64,000 bases of DNA, taken from assembly GCA_000349905.1 (NCBI GenBank), contig KB722740.1, positions 811,043 to 875,042 of the forward strand. The letters run 5' to 3'. The notes beneath the pieces were generated by a model. That model was not told the origin of the DNA. It did no database searches and saw only the letters and a program-made list of their open reading frames with translations. Each line of letters starts with the position of its first letter. Position 1 is the stretch's first letter. A program made the translations under genes and the position numbers. Positions 23,682 through 35,477 of this stretch are shown here, one piece after another. The stretch comes from Volvariella volvacea V23 (lineage: Eukaryota > Basidiomycota > Agaricomycetes > Agaricales > Pluteaceae).

Positions 23682-25610
23682 CTATGATTCAGTATCTACA
23701 TAATTGGCCATGGGGTCTTCAGCTCTGCGTCGACTCATCCTGTACGCCTCTGTAAAAGTATATTAGACAACACATCCGACGCCGTGTTGAATGGGACATA
23801 CCAAGCTCTTCTTCTGTTACTTCGTGAGTTCCTACCTCACCGAGACCCTTCCTCTTCTTACCATACCTGTCCTCCTCGTCATACCCCGACTTTCTCTTCT
23901 TCTCCTCATTGAGTGCTTGTGCTAAGCGCTCCTTATCCAATTTAACATCGCCTTCACCCATACGCTTTTTCGAATAGTTTTGTTGGACCGCTGCACCCTC
24001 AGCCTTCGCTTGAGGCTTCTCGGTGGATGGCGGTGGCTGTGGTGGTGCAGCCAACAGGCTTTGTGCACTAGAGGCTTCTGTTGCTTCTATGCCGGCCCTT
24101 CCGGCGCAGTAGGATAGATGAACAGTAGAATGGCAGCACGCAAAACCCCAGGAGCCGGTGGAAAGGTCAAACCACGAGCCCCAGATAGCTGTATGATTGT
24201 TGATGTAGACTACATTACGGAGTAAGTAATAGTCCTCAGCACGAGGAAAGGAGGTAACATACCATCTTCTGCATATTTTGACCGGGCCTTGGCACGCTCC
24301 TTGCCCTTAATGACCTGACCCGTCCGAGAATACTCAACATAATTCTCTGTTTGACCTTGCAACAGTTCTTTTGGCGCTGATTCAAGATATTCTGCACCAC
24401 CGTACTTTGCCAAAATGCTGATCTTGTTCGTGTCTTTCAATTCTTCTTTCTTCTGCTTGAATTCTTGGTGCAAGAGCTCTCCTTGTGTGGGATTGGCGTT
24501 TAGGTGTACGTCGTTTCCACGAGCAGCAGCTTGCCAAGCGAATAGCTGTAGTTGTTGTACTTCCGGTGCTTCTCCAGAGTACCGGAAGAAGTTGTCACCA
24601 GCAAATTTGGCCTGCAAAGATGAGCAATGATTCAATGGTAACTATGTATCACGTACCTCCTCGGGTGGCACGTTTTTTAATGGTGCATCACGCATGGATC
24701 GAGTTTTGGGGTCGTAGTACGCACTGTTAGGATCCAGGTTGATGAGATATTTAGCCGTGTCTTCTCGTATACGCAGATTTCGAACGGTAATTCGAGTCTT
24801 GGTATCCAACTTCTGACCAACAGCATCGGCTGTATCTGCGTACTTGTCCTCATCAGCATCCTCCTCATCGCTTGAACCAAAGTCAGGATCCCCAGATTTA
24901 GCCTCCTTCCCTGCCTTTGCCACTTTCCTCACTGCTGCCAAGTCCGTCGTTGTCTGGTTATCAATTTCCTCCTCCCTCAGCTTCTGTCTCGCAGACTCCA
25001 ACGCAGCATATTCGTCATAGACCTTCTTGTACTCTGCCGGGTCATAGCCATTCCACCTATCGCGTTTGGCATCATACCCATCTGCGACCTCCTGAATGAT
25101 ATCGTCTGCCTGAATGTCCTTATTCGTAAATTTTGCTCCCCGCCGTCGTGGTCTTTCCAGACAATCCTGCTTTTTATGAGTCATAGCCCCACAATTCTCA
25201 CATGCGCCCTTCCTGTACTTCTTTGCAGCAGGCCCGGCTTTTGCCCCTCTGTCATACCAACTGTCGAGGTTATTCTTCGATGAAGAGTGGTCTTCTTGAC
25301 GACGTTGATGGCTGAGTGAAGGCGCCCCGGTGTCCAAGTACCATGGGGCCTGTGAGATATACTCTACAATGCAAAACTGTCAGCAAGATCCAACCGAACA
25401 TTTTGACAACTACGCACGAGGGATATGCGGATTAATAGGCTTGCCCTCTTCATCCAATGCAGCTGGTGCGGTACCAGCCTTTCGGGCGGCCTCGAGATCC
25501 TTTTGACGGCGAAATTCCTCCCTTGAGAGCTTTCCTGAAGTAATGGCCGAGTATCAGTTCTGGTATACAGTCTCCTCACATAACTTATGCTAACCTGTCG
25601 CGGAGGCCAT
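23682..25610 (-). CDS. SLU7: Pre-mRNA-splicing factor SLU7
   Basis: Second-step splicing factor that helps select the 3' splice site. Exon 1 is only MASAT (start 25610), then [40 protein letters not shown] and [19 protein letters not shown]. The CCHC zinc knuckle is [14 protein letters not shown], followed by the family hallmark [18 protein letters not shown]. The central part has [20 protein letters not shown] and [11 protein letters not shown], then [20 protein letters not shown] and YGGAEYL. Next are [17 protein letters not shown] residues between 24100 and 24210, and the C-terminal [20 protein letters not shown]. Stop at 23682-23684. At least six short introns. Confidence 0.94.
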
Positions 25611-25729
25611 TGGAGTCGTCGAGGTTAATGGTAGTGATTGTTTTGCTGACAAATGTTTGGAGTAGCCATGTTTGTCAAACAACCCCATGTTGCTATATTA
25701 AGTGCAGCTACTACCCTAAAAATACAAAG

Positions 25730-28396
25730 CTAACGGCTCCAGTTTCGCATCCGCGCAATTTCTCGTAGAATATGACTACTGTCAGACTTCCCTGCAACCA
25801 GATTGCGACCAGCATCATCCTCGAGATCTGCGTATTGCTTCCATTTGGCCATATCCTCCGAATCGACGTTCAAGGCATGAACGATATTCGTGAGGTACTC
25901 GAGATCTGAGCTCAGTTGTGCAGCTCCAGATGGGGTCAAAGTTTGAATACTTGGCAATACAGTCTTAAGGAAACGTTGTAATAGTGAATGCCCCAGCGAA
26001 GACAGCCAAGCCGAGGAAACCAGCTCAGGGTCTAGTTGTGCAGGCCTATGAAGAGCGGCATCGGAGGCTCTACGAGCGGATGTCAGGTGTGTCTCGCTTA
26101 GACCAGCAATTGGTTCTTCTGGAAGACTTTGTAGGAGCTCAGGATCAATGTAAGGTAGCGAGTGCAGCGAGAACGAGAGAGCGTCGTCGTTAGCATACAC
26201 CTCAAACAATCGCGGTAGATTAAGCAGGCCCTCTGCGACACGTTGAATGGTGTCACTAGGAGATATGGAAAACGTTGGAACTTGTAGGTCATTGGCTGAA
26301 ACGGTACGACGTTGTTTCGGGTCTCCAGGAGTGGTCCACAGTGGTGATGAGGGGTAGTTGGCTAAATGCTTGACCAACGGTGCCAGGATAGTTTGCTGAA
26401 GGGAGGTCTGACACGATTTCGCCAATGCAAATACCTCTGATCGTGCACTTTGGAGGACTGGATTTGCCATACCAGTGGGTGAAATCTGATTAAACCGGAA
26501 GCTGGCTGTTGGGGTTGGGGAAGAAAATGGCTCCTTTGGCGCAGGCACTTCGGTCGAACTCAACAGAGCTTGCAACTCGGCCGAATTCAATGTGGATTGC
26601 TCTAGTACACTTGTCAATCCTTTGGTGGATGCGACTGGGTGAATACTAGGGTGCGATTGGTATTTCTTGAATCTGGCTGCTGTGGAAACGAGATTCTGCC
26701 ATAGTTTACCCTCAAATATAACCAGACGTTCGAAAACGACGCGAGCCGAAGCGAGCACATGTACAGTGGTCTGAAATCTAGACCAATCCTGCACTGTGTA
26801 GTCCATGTCCACCAACTCTCCATCGGAGGCCGTACTTCTTGAGGTAGGAGCAAATGAAGACCCAGGTTGGATGATGTCAATCCAACCACGTATGAAGGAT
26901 TGAAGGAATTTGTCCAGTGCTTTCACAAGGCCTACAGAGCCATATCCATAGGTGAACGCCTGGCATCTCGACATGCTCTCCTCAGCTATGACAAATATGT
27001 CCACTGCCCGCTCCTTCAGCAATCGCGCTGGGTCTGTTTTCCCCACATCATTGACCACCAATGCGCGAGCCCCAGCGTCTAATATCCGACGTTCCAGCGA
27101 CTCGTAATCTGTCTGGAAGTCTAAGAACGGCTGAAACAACTCGTGCTCCCATTCCAAATCCTCTTGTTGCGCCAAGCCCATGCTTCCTCCCGTTGGAGGC
27201 TTCTGCCACCCTGATCGCCATGAAATTGACATGCGTGATGATCGTCTCTTGATGTGAGTAGGCCGAGGAGTTTCGCCCGTTTGTCTTTCTTCGCCAGTGG
27301 ATGCATGTGCGGGAGTAGATGAATATTGCATTTTCTCCAGTACCTTGCTTACACCCGCAGCGAAGATCTCCGTCTCCTGGAAGAGCTGTATGAGAGGCTT
27401 GACAGCCGTATCGCCATGATGTGAATGTATTCCGGATAATCGTTGAGAGAAGGAAGGTTGGAGAGATGAGAGGACTGAGACGATGAATGCCGAGAGGGTA
27501 TGCGTCGGATTCGGGAAGATAGCAGGAATCGCAACACGTTCAGAATCGAGAAGGGCCAAGAAGTCTGCGTAAAAGCGAGGAAGGAACTCGACTAATGTTA
27601 ATTTGCTAGCTTCAGGTGAAGGCGCATCACAATCCACTAGGTGGGTGTCTTGCCACGACGACACGAGCGAACCTCGCCTAGATGCATTGTAGTAGTTCCT
27701 GAACTCCACTTCTCGCTGGATGTTCGAGAAGATGGTGAAGTATTGTCGGCATAAGGAGACATCTTGAGCAGTGATAGCGGATACTAATGCTGAACTCAGG
27801 GAGGCCTCCAGCTGGTTTTGAAGGCTAACCATTAGCGCCCGGCGTGGATCGTAATCCGGAGTATGCTGGAATACCACCATGCTCTTGCTTGCCTCGGCAA
27901 GCCTCTCGGCTGCTTTGGCAAAGTTGTGTTCAGCCAGTAGCTGCGTGAATTCGATCTCCAAAGTACTCCAACTCTCCGCGTCTCGTAAAACTTCCCTAGC
28001 TGACCCCATGTGGTTCTTTATCAAGTCCAGTGTTTCTAGCTGCCTTAGCGTAGCAGCTGTAGGTTCAGGTACAACAGAGACCGACTTTTGATGAACTTGT
28101 GCCAGAGAACTCTGTAGGTTCAATGCACTGTCCCTCATGAAGTGGAGATCGTAGGTGAGGCGGGGAAGGCCTCGTGATACATCTTCTATGACACGTTCGA
28201 GTTCAAGGGCAGTGTCTTCACATGCGATATCGAGGGTGGACAGCAGTTGCGTGATGTGTTGATCCAGCTCTGTCAGCGTCGTAGGAGTCCCATCTTCGGA
28301 TGCCTTCGTGTCAAGCGCGTCGTTGATCCAAGAAATGACATCAGTCTCGCTATCTAGTGATTCGATGAGTTGGTTGGCAATCTCCTGCGAAGCCAT
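25730..28396 (-). CDS. COG7: Conserved oligomeric Golgi complex subunit 7
   Basis: Lobe-B subunit of the COG tethering complex, which acts in retrograde transport within the Golgi. One uninterrupted frame of 888 residues, the only large intronless gene in the window. The N-terminus matches COG7: VISWINDALDTKASEDGTPT, then LPRLTYDLHFMRDSALNLQS, SWSTLEIEFTQLLAEHNFAK and SLCRQYFTIFSNIQRE. The middle has low-complexity Ser/Arg inserts that vary in fungi. The C-terminus (LGHSLLQRFLKTVLPSIQTL, AAQLSSDLEYLTNIVHALNV) is the usual COG7 tail. SLU7 lies downstream on the same strand, with only about 120 bp between SLU7's start and the COG7 stop. Confidence 0.88.
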   Translation of the reverse strand: MASQEIANQLIESLDSETDVISWINDALDTKASEDGTPTTLTELDQHITQLLSTLDIACEDTALELERVIEDVSRGLPRLTYDLHFMRDSALNLQSSLAQVHQKSVSVVPEPTAATLRQLETLDLIKNHMGSAREVLRDAESWSTLEIEFTQLLAEHNFAKAAERLAEASKSMVVFQHTPDYDPRRALMVSLQNQLEASLSSALVSAITAQDVSLCRQYFTIFSNIQREVEFRNYYNASRRGSLVSSWQDTHLVDCDAPSPEASKLTLVEFLPRFYADFLALLDSERVAIPAIFPNPTHTLSAFIVSVLSSLQPSFSQRLSGIHSHHGDTAVKPLIQLFQETEIFAAGVSKVLEKMQYSSTPAHASTGEERQTGETPRPTHIKRRSSRMSISWRSGWQKPPTGGSMGLAQQEDLEWEHELFQPFLDFQTDYESLERRILDAGARALVVNDVGKTDPARLLKERAVDIFVIAEESMSRCQAFTYGYGSVGLVKALDKFLQSFIRGWIDIIQPGSSFAPTSRSTASDGELVDMDYTVQDWSRFQTTVHVLASARVVFERLVIFEGKLWQNLVSTAARFKKYQSHPSIHPVASTKGLTSVLEQSTLNSAELQALLSSTEVPAPKEPFSSPTPTASFRFNQISPTGMANPVLQSARSEVFALAKSCQTSLQQTILAPLVKHLANYPSSPLWTTPGDPKQRRTVSANDLQVPTFSISPSDTIQRVAEGLLNLPRLFEVYANDDALSFSLHSLPYIDPELLQSLPEEPIAGLSETHLTSARRASDAALHRPAQLDPELVSSAWLSSLGHSLLQRFLKTVLPSIQTLTPSGAAQLSSDLEYLTNIVHALNVDSEDMAKWKQYADLEDDAGRNLVAGKSDSSHILREIARMRNWSR

Positions 28397-28492
28397 GAGG
28401 GATGTGGATGAAGAGCACCATGAAGATTAACAAACACTAATCAACATCTACCGCATAATATATCACCTTCTTGACCACAGAACTTCCAATAA

Positions 28493-29948
28493 CTAATAAT
28501 CTGGTAATCGATACACTTTGACCCCCTCTTCAGAGGATTCTCCCATATTTCGCCAACACGGCCCACACATGGGACATGGACTCTCACCAAGCCTCACATC
28601 ACCGACTATCGACCAAACAGCAGGGACCTTCGCACATGCTCGACACAAATCAACCAGCTGGGGCGTAATATGAAGCGTCAGAGGGTACGCATGAGATGGT
28701 ACAGAGTCCCGATACAGGCTGTAAGTCAACATATATTCAGCATTCTTCATCTCTTACGCAAATGGGCCCTACCTGATCTGATCCACGACCAAAAAATGCT
28801 CGCAATTACCTTGGTGTACGAGCCAATATGGTTGGTTGATCCTCAAGGATAATGACAAGAATTTTGTCTTTTCGATTGTCGTAGCAGCCTTCTGTATTGA
28901 ACCCGAGGTCTTGGATCTTGTCACCTTCTCCAAGTGGGTGAGTAATTTACTGCACAATGAATAACTGAACCACGAGAACAGTTGGAACACACCATACCTT
29001 GCATAGTCCGAGCGAGGTTCCCCGTCTCCATAAACATATCCTTCAACGAGGATGAAACAGCCAAGCTCCCTCTCTGATTGACCCTGCGTACTAGACTCAT
29101 CCATAGAGTTTTGAGGTAAGTTCGTGTAAGGGCACTTCATACTGTCAAGGACATCCTTGAGAGACTGGCACGACAAAAAGGCGTGTTGAGATGCACGCGA
29201 AACGCTGCCAGGACTGTATGGAACGCGGTTATAGATGGAGATTACTATTTCAGCCTGCGGGGAGTCCACAATTGGTCCACTGGTCGACGTTCGCTTTAGT
29301 AGAATAAGATTCAACATGAAAAAGTTGTAAGAGGAATGCGTACCGGCTGGGTCAGGACATTGTGATCAGATAGCTTAGGCGTCCTGATGAACGGCACAAC
29401 TGACATATCCAACCTAGCCTCCGTTCAGCACGACTAGTCCTGTAACGACCACGAATTTCTTACTTCCACGAAGAAAGCTTGGTATTGTCTAAATTAGATT
29501 GCAAAGTTGCCACCTCTGGCGCCAGCGTGTGAGGATCGGGTAGGCGAATCTTTCGCCTTGATTTGTTGGTTTGTGACATGCTTTGCAATGTTGAAAGTGT
29601 GTTGTCATGGTCTTTTGTTATCCAGGCAGAGAGTAGAGGATTATCCCAAGTCTCGGTGAGAGTTGCTTGCATGTCCGCGACGCTGAATTTGCCAGTCAAT
29701 ATCCTGTCGGGCAGGTCGCCTGGCACTTACTCAAAATCCTTTGCTGCATCTTCACGAATCGTTGGTTGAGGTTGAAATGGCTTCCCCGCTATCGCATGTG
29801 CAGCAGATATGAATGCAGCGATATCAATACATTCTGAAGGTGGTCCAAAAATGTTATCAATGTTGCGAGAGGTCACATAAGAAAGTGAGGAATCCGGTGT
29901 TCGTCTGTCTGGAGATGCACTGGCAGATTGATCTGGGGTGAGTCGCAT
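28493..29948 (-). CDS. SNAPC3: SNAPC3 (SNAP50)-like snRNA-activating complex subunit
   Basis: Likely basal factor for small nuclear RNA genes. The C-terminus carries the zinc-binding SNAP50 signature: YWLVHQGNCEHFLVVDQIR, then after an intron YPLTLHITPQLVDLCRAC, WSIVGDVRLG and CPMCGPCWRN, ending KVYRLPDY at 28493. Upstream, EGYVYGDGEPRSDYA is the characteristic first motif. The N-terminus is assigned to MRLTPDQSASASPDRRTPDS at 29948 and joins VADMQATLTETWDNPLLSAW through a 48-nt intron. The junction between KLSSW (about 29460) and VDSPQAEIVISIYN (about 29260) is not resolved, so a small exon may be missing. It follows the Zn2Cys6 gene in tandem. Confidence 0.82.
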
Positions 29949-30085
29949 GATTACAAGTCAAAATAAGGTATAAGTACAACGTGCAAAAACTGATATCTGA
30001 TGATGTCATAATAAGCATCCTGATGCCACCAGCAAACCACATCGGTAAGCAAGAAGGATCGACACGGTATAATAGAGCATTACAA

Positions 30086-33000
30086 CTACTTCTGATGTAG
30101 TCCGACATTCATTGAAGCAATGTACGAATTCCACTCATCAAAGCTATTCACTTGTCAGTAATGCCACTGCAACGGAAACATCTGACGTACTTCACAGGAC
30201 CGGGCACATTGGGCCAGACAGGAGATTGGGTGGCGGGTTGAGAAAGCGGCTGCGATTGACTGAAGACCTCGTCCGAGCTTGCACCAAATGGCGCCGAGCT
30301 AAACAGTGAAGGAGAAGGGTGCTGCATTGTCGAGACCGACTCAGGGAATTGCAATGACGCAAAGAAGAGATCATTGAGACTCCAATCAGACGGCTGTAGG
30401 AAAGGAGGCCAGATACACGAAGGATTGGTTCCGCCTTGCGATATGGGCGATAATTCTTGGGTGTAAGGGGAAGTCATGGGGTTGTTCTGCTTTAGAGAAA
30501 AGTCCTGGTAGCCATGCGAGCTACTACCATCAGATGCGGGAGACGAGTGAGACGAAGAAGTCGAATCTGTGGTCTGATCAAAAGGCAGTTGCGCATTGTC
30601 TGTCACAGCAATAAGTTGCCTAAGCATATCACTATAAAAAAATAGATAAGATCAAGTATAGCCCTGGAACATAGCGCAGGGTGACTTACTAGCAGCGCCC
30701 TGCAACAAACCAGCTAATGAATGTCCGGATGAGCGATACAATAATGACTTATTTGCCAATCATACCGCTTCTCATCAGCACGGAGCATGCTCAGTACTCG
30801 GTACACGTCCTGCATTTCTTTCGAGGTGTCCACCTTTGTCGGTCGTCGGTTCGCCCAAAAATTCAATACAAGTATCAAAGCGGAAGTGAATGCCGCCATC
30901 TGTAGTGTTTTCCATCAGATAGAAGCTACGGGTATCGGTAATACGACACTCACAACACTATGGGGTGCTGGCATTACAGCCCGTAGTTTCACAGTATCAA
31001 GTAGGTGGATACATTGTTTTGCTGCATTGGTGCACATCATGAAGGATGTCTGAGATAACGAATGGGTCTTTTGGATGAAGGGGCGATGGACTTGGATGCG
31101 GACGAAGCAGAAGCTGGCATACAGGCTAGCAGATTGTCGGTAGAATATAGAATTCGTGCGATGTGGATCCCATTTCACTGTGCAGCGGGTTAAGCTGATG
31201 CCGACGGATGGAGGGAAACGACTTGCAATGCTCAGGCAGGCTATCAAGCCAGCGATTGAGTGCAGAGTCAAGCTCACGAACGATATGCTGTTCCCATTGC
31301 TCCCCAATCATACCAGAGAGTTTCTTGGATTTTTTTGTTGCATAAAGTGTGCGGGTAGCAAATGCTAAGACCTCGCAAAGCTTGAGGTGCCTATTGAACG
31401 CAGTGACATAAGATGGCTTTCCTTCAGGTTGCTTCCAAGTGTCCCAATATTCATCGTCGCAATCAATTGGGAAGTCGACATCAAAACTAAGCTAGAGTTA
31501 GAGTACTAAGCTATATGCCAGTGGTATGAGACTCACTCTTCATCTTGAACTGCCATGTGACGACCGAGGAAAGAGCTTATGAAACGATCCATCGTGATAA
31601 GGCACCTGCGACATGCTTGAGTTCTTCCAATTAATTGCTAGAGTTAGTTCCTCGTACCAGAAAGCACGCTTCCACAATTCCTCCTCCATGGTATGCATGT
31701 GCGTCTCTGGCTTACGCCTATGAGTTCCGCGTTCTTGGATACAACGTAGGCCAAAACCCAGAATATTCCAGGCAGCATGAGGTACTGATGACCCCAGTAG
31801 AAAGACTGTAGCAAGCTGGGTAGAGCAAGCTTGAGCCCTCTTATGAGCGCGGAGAAGAAGCAAGACGTACGAAATAATATTGCACATCATAGAGAGTAGT
31901 TCTGTCTAGGAAACTACTAGGAACGATAGGGACTTGCGAAAAGTACCTCCAACCTGCGGTATGCTCCTCGTTCCCCCCGTCAAGGAGCACTCTTGGGTCG
32001 TCTATGTACCGCGAACCGAGGGCACAAACAACCAGTACTGTTGCGCCAAACTGGGGATTATGGAGGTGCAGTCCCCGAGCAATGGAATGCTCGAACGTAG
32101 GGCGATGGAGTAGAGGATGAAATAGATTGATGTGGTAAAAATATGCATCCACGAGCTTGCTCATCAAGTCATCGGGAGGGTAGATAAATTGCTTATAATC
32201 ATTCTTCAAATGGTTGACTTCCCACTTCCCATGGGTTTCGCCGGATAAGTTGAATGGCACAGGAGTACGGATGTAGGACCTACTGGACGGCATTCCCAAT
32301 ACTCCCTGCGACGATCAGTGAAAGGAACCGAGCCCTTGCCCAAGCTGCTCTCTTTGGCGTCCATGGCTTGCTTCATTAGCATAAAACCGCTGGTCAGAAC
32401 TTGTGAGTTTGCGTTTCGGTGGACAACTGACCACTCCACCTTGATTGTCCGAAGAACCTATCCTCTGTGACATGCAACGAAATCCGGCTCAAATGGGCGG
32501 CGAGTGCGGCGTGAGCCAGATCTTCCGAGTCATCTGTGGTCGGCGAATCTAGCGTTGGGGATTTTTCCGTTTCGTCGGGAATTGGCAGTGGCGATGGATA
32601 CTTTAGCTCTGTGAAGGGCTTGTCGTCACTGGGTCCAGGCTCGGCTTTCACTTTGGATAAGGTGGGGGAGGGTGCATTGCCTGATTGCATCTATAGAACC
32701 ATTAGAAACGGTAACCACACTGGCCAGCAACAGCACCTTGTGCAGCAGCTCCTCCATCGTTGTGAGCCGTCGCTCAAGGATTTTGACATAGCTTGGGACG
32801 TGAGCTTGCGTGCGAGCGCTCACAGGAATGATACTCACCCGACTTGCGAGCCCCGCTGGACATGATAAGACGACTGAATTGGGATGTCATGGGGCAACGT
32901 ACCTTGGCCCTGGGGGTATGCGTGCACCCCAAGTTGAGGCTGATGCAATTTGTGCACCGTTTATCTGGCATCTTGGCGCTGTCGCCTGTTGATTGATGGT

Positions 33001-33218
33001 GAGCCAGGACCGAGATGATAAGACATTGGAGCCTACATTTCACTGTCGGGCGCACGCGCACGGCTGGTGAGGCGGGCGTGGAGGAGGAGATGAATGGAGC
33101 ACGAACCCTTCCTCCTGCGGCAGGTGTCGCAGGCGCCCTGGAGACGCTTCTTCTTCTCCCTGCGGTGGGGGAGAGACTCGTACTCGTCTTGGGACGAATC
33201 GTCGATGTCAGAGGTCAT
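30086..33218 (-). CDS. Zn2Cys6 fungal-specific transcription factor 1
   Basis: Gal4-type regulator. Start MTSDIDDSSQDEYESLPHRR at 33218. The binuclear cluster assembles across two introns: CDTCRRRK + VK + CDSAKMPDKRCTNC...C, with the C-x2-C-x6-C-x9-C-x2-C-x6-C spacing. A coiled-coil segment follows (YVKILERRLTTMEELLHK). The fungal-specific transcription-factor domain spans about 32330-30900 (GFMLMKQAMDAKE, FIYPPDDLMSKLVDAYF, INLFHPLLHRPTFEHSIARG, VVCALGSRYIDDPRV). The Ser/Gln-rich C-terminus ends in FDEWNSYIASMNVGLHQK. It has many short introns. It is divergent from the PrpD-type gene across about 200 bp and paralogous to the gene at 38737. Confidence 0.87.
32986..33036 (-). other. Intron inside the zinc cluster of factor 1 (GT donor)
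   Basis: The donor AAAT|GTAGGC and acceptor CAACAG|GCGACAGC split the Cys codon of KVKCDSA. It lies at the same codon and phase as the GC-AG intron in the paralogue at 38892-38945. Confidence 0.75.
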
Positions 33219-33298
33219 TGCCGTGGGATGTGTTATGGCACAACTATTAGATCTGACGGGGACAAAGCTGTCCCACACTTAATCCAGCGACGTAGTGC

Positions 33299-33363
33299 TC
33301 GGCCGGAGACATGCCAAGCGATGCTCACGTGCTCTGCGAGTGGTTAGCCGGAAGATCCGGAGA
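33299..33363. promoter_or_regulatory. CCGGA-motif cluster in the divergent promoter
   Basis: Three CCGGA motifs (33303-33307, 33348-33352, 33357-33361) and a CACGTG palindrome (33326-33331) lie between factor 1 and the PrpD-type gene. The last two CCGGA copies are direct repeats four bases apart. Zn2Cys6 proteins commonly bind CGG triplets, so these are candidate sites; binding is an inference. Confidence 0.4.
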
Positions 33364-33381
33364 GTTGAAATATTTTGAGCC

Positions 33382-33388
33382 ATAAAAG
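33382..33388 (+). promoter_or_regulatory. TATA-like element of the PrpD-type gene
   Basis: ATAAAAG lies about 35 bp upstream of the first ATG at 33421. The short leader is consistent with a TATA-driven promoter, but the transcription start is not known. Confidence 0.45.
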
Positions 33389-33420
33389 GCGGGGAGCAGT
33401 CCCAGCATTTCCATCACAGC

Positions 33421-35339
33421 ATGTTGCGGTCCACCTCCTTCGTCCACCTCGCTGCCCGCCGGTCTCTCTCCAACAAGCACGGAGCTCTCCGGCCGATCAT
33501 CTCTTCATCACTCCCCACCCGTTTCTTCCACCAGCTCCCATCCACGCCCTCTCTTGCCCCGTCCTTCTCCCCCTCCCAGCGTCGCACCATGTCCACTCAC
33601 TTCGGAGAGTCCACCTTGCGCCCCGAGCCAGACAAGGTCCTCCAGGACATCGCAGACTACGTCCACAACTACAACATCGACTCCGACCTCGCGTACGAGA
33701 CCGCCAGGCTTTGCTTGATTGACACCATTGGTTGCGGTCTGGAAGCTCTGCGATTCCCTGACTGCACTAAGCTCCTCGGCCCCGTCGTCGAAGGAACCGT
33801 CGTGCCCAACGGTAGGTTCCCCGCATTTGTGGCCATCACCCGTGACCCGAGCAACCCCACATAGGCACCAAGGTCCCCGGAACAAACTACCAGCTCGACC
33901 CTATCCGTGGCGCGTTCAACATCGGTGCAGCCATTCGATGGCTCGACTTCAATGACTGCTTTTTGGCTGCTGAATGTACGTGTTCATTTGCGTCACGGGT
34001 GGAGCATGCCTCATGAATCCATCGACAGGGGGCCACCCATCCGACAACCTTGGAGCCATTCTGGCTGTTGCTGATCACCTCGCTCGTCAGGGTCAACCAT
34101 TAACCGTCAAGGATGTCCTGGAGTCGATGATCAAGGCCCACGAAATTCAGGGTGGACTCGCATTGCTCAATTCCTTCAACCGGGTCGGACTTGACCACGT
34201 CGTACTCGTCAAGGTCGCGTCCACTGCGGTTGTATCTAAGCTTTTGGGCCTGTCCCGAGATCAAACCGTCGATGCTGTCTCCCAAGCATGGGTTGATGGA
34301 CAATCCCTTCGTACTTACCGCCATGCACCCAACACCGGCCCCCGCAAGGCCTGGGCAGCAGGTGATGCGTGCTCGCGTGCTGTCAACCTCGCCCTTCTCG
34401 TCAAGAAGGGAGAGAAGGGCTTGCCCTCGGTCCTTACTGCCAAGACGTGGGGCTTCTACGATGTCCTCTTCAAGGTTCGTAAAGCAACACTGCACGACTC
34501 GCAACGCACTGACTCTGAAATGTGCAGGGCAAGCAATTCGAATTCCAGATGCCCTTTGGCTCCTACATCATGGAAAACGTCTTGTTCAAAATCTCATACC
34601 CTGCCGAGTTCCATGCTCAGACCGCTGTCGAATGCGCCCTTATCATTCACAACAAATTGAAGGAGCTTGGCAAATCTGCAGCTGATATCAAGAGCGTGCG
34701 CATCCGCACTCAAGAGGCTGCCATCCGCATCATTGATAAGCAAGGTCCTCTTGACAACTTTGCCGACCGAGAGTAAGTTGTCGCTCGACTCAAGCATATT
34801 CCGTGTGCTCATGGACATATAGCCATGCTATCAACTACATGGTTGCGTACCCCTTGATCTTCGGTGAACTCACGTCTGAGAGCTAGTAAGTTGATACAAT
34901 TGCTCCCTTGGGCTTAATCTTATCCCCTTTAGCACCGATGCTTCTGCTGCTGATCCTCGAATTGACGAGCTCCGTGCCAAGATCCACTGTGTTGAGGACA
35001 AGCGATTCAGCGTCGAGTACCACGAACCCTCTAAGCGCTCCATCGGAAACGCGCTCTTGGTCGAGTTGAACGATGGTACCGTTTTGGATGAAGTCGAAGT
35101 CGAGTACCCTGTTGGCCACAAGAGAAGACGCGAGGAAGGCACACCACTCTTGATCAACAAGTTCAAGAGGCATATTTCCTACCACTTCGACGAGGCTCAC
35201 CAAAAGAGGTGCGTTGGCCTCCATTATTCCTACATGCGTCTGATAACACTTTCATAGGATCCTTGAAACCGTCTCTGATGCTGCTGGACTTTCCAAGCTC
35301 CCCGTTGACAAGTTCACCGACTTGCTCGTCAAGGCTTAG
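33421..35339 (+). CDS. PrpD-type 2-methylcitrate dehydratase, mitochondrial
   Basis: Dehydrates 2-methylcitrate in the methylcitrate cycle (propionyl-CoA catabolism). The Met at 33421 gives an Arg/Ser-rich presequence without acidic residues ([20 protein letters not shown]); a second Met at 33589 ([20 protein letters not shown]) would give a protein without it. Family blocks include [99 protein letters not shown] and [15 protein letters not shown]. The C-terminus is FTDLLVKA. Introns are short and GT-AG; exon ends are clear at 33813, 33974, 34475 and 34773. It is transcribed away from Zn2Cys6 factor 1, which suggests but does not show control by it. Confidence 0.93.
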
Positions 35340-35477
35340 ATTTTAGACTATCACCCATTCCCTTCCCCAAAAATGGGTCTATTCTCGAAAATTACCTTGT
35401 TCCACGAAAGTAATGTACAATAGACCCTTTCAATTACGTTGTGCTCAACTGCATATGAACTGATGATACCAATACTA

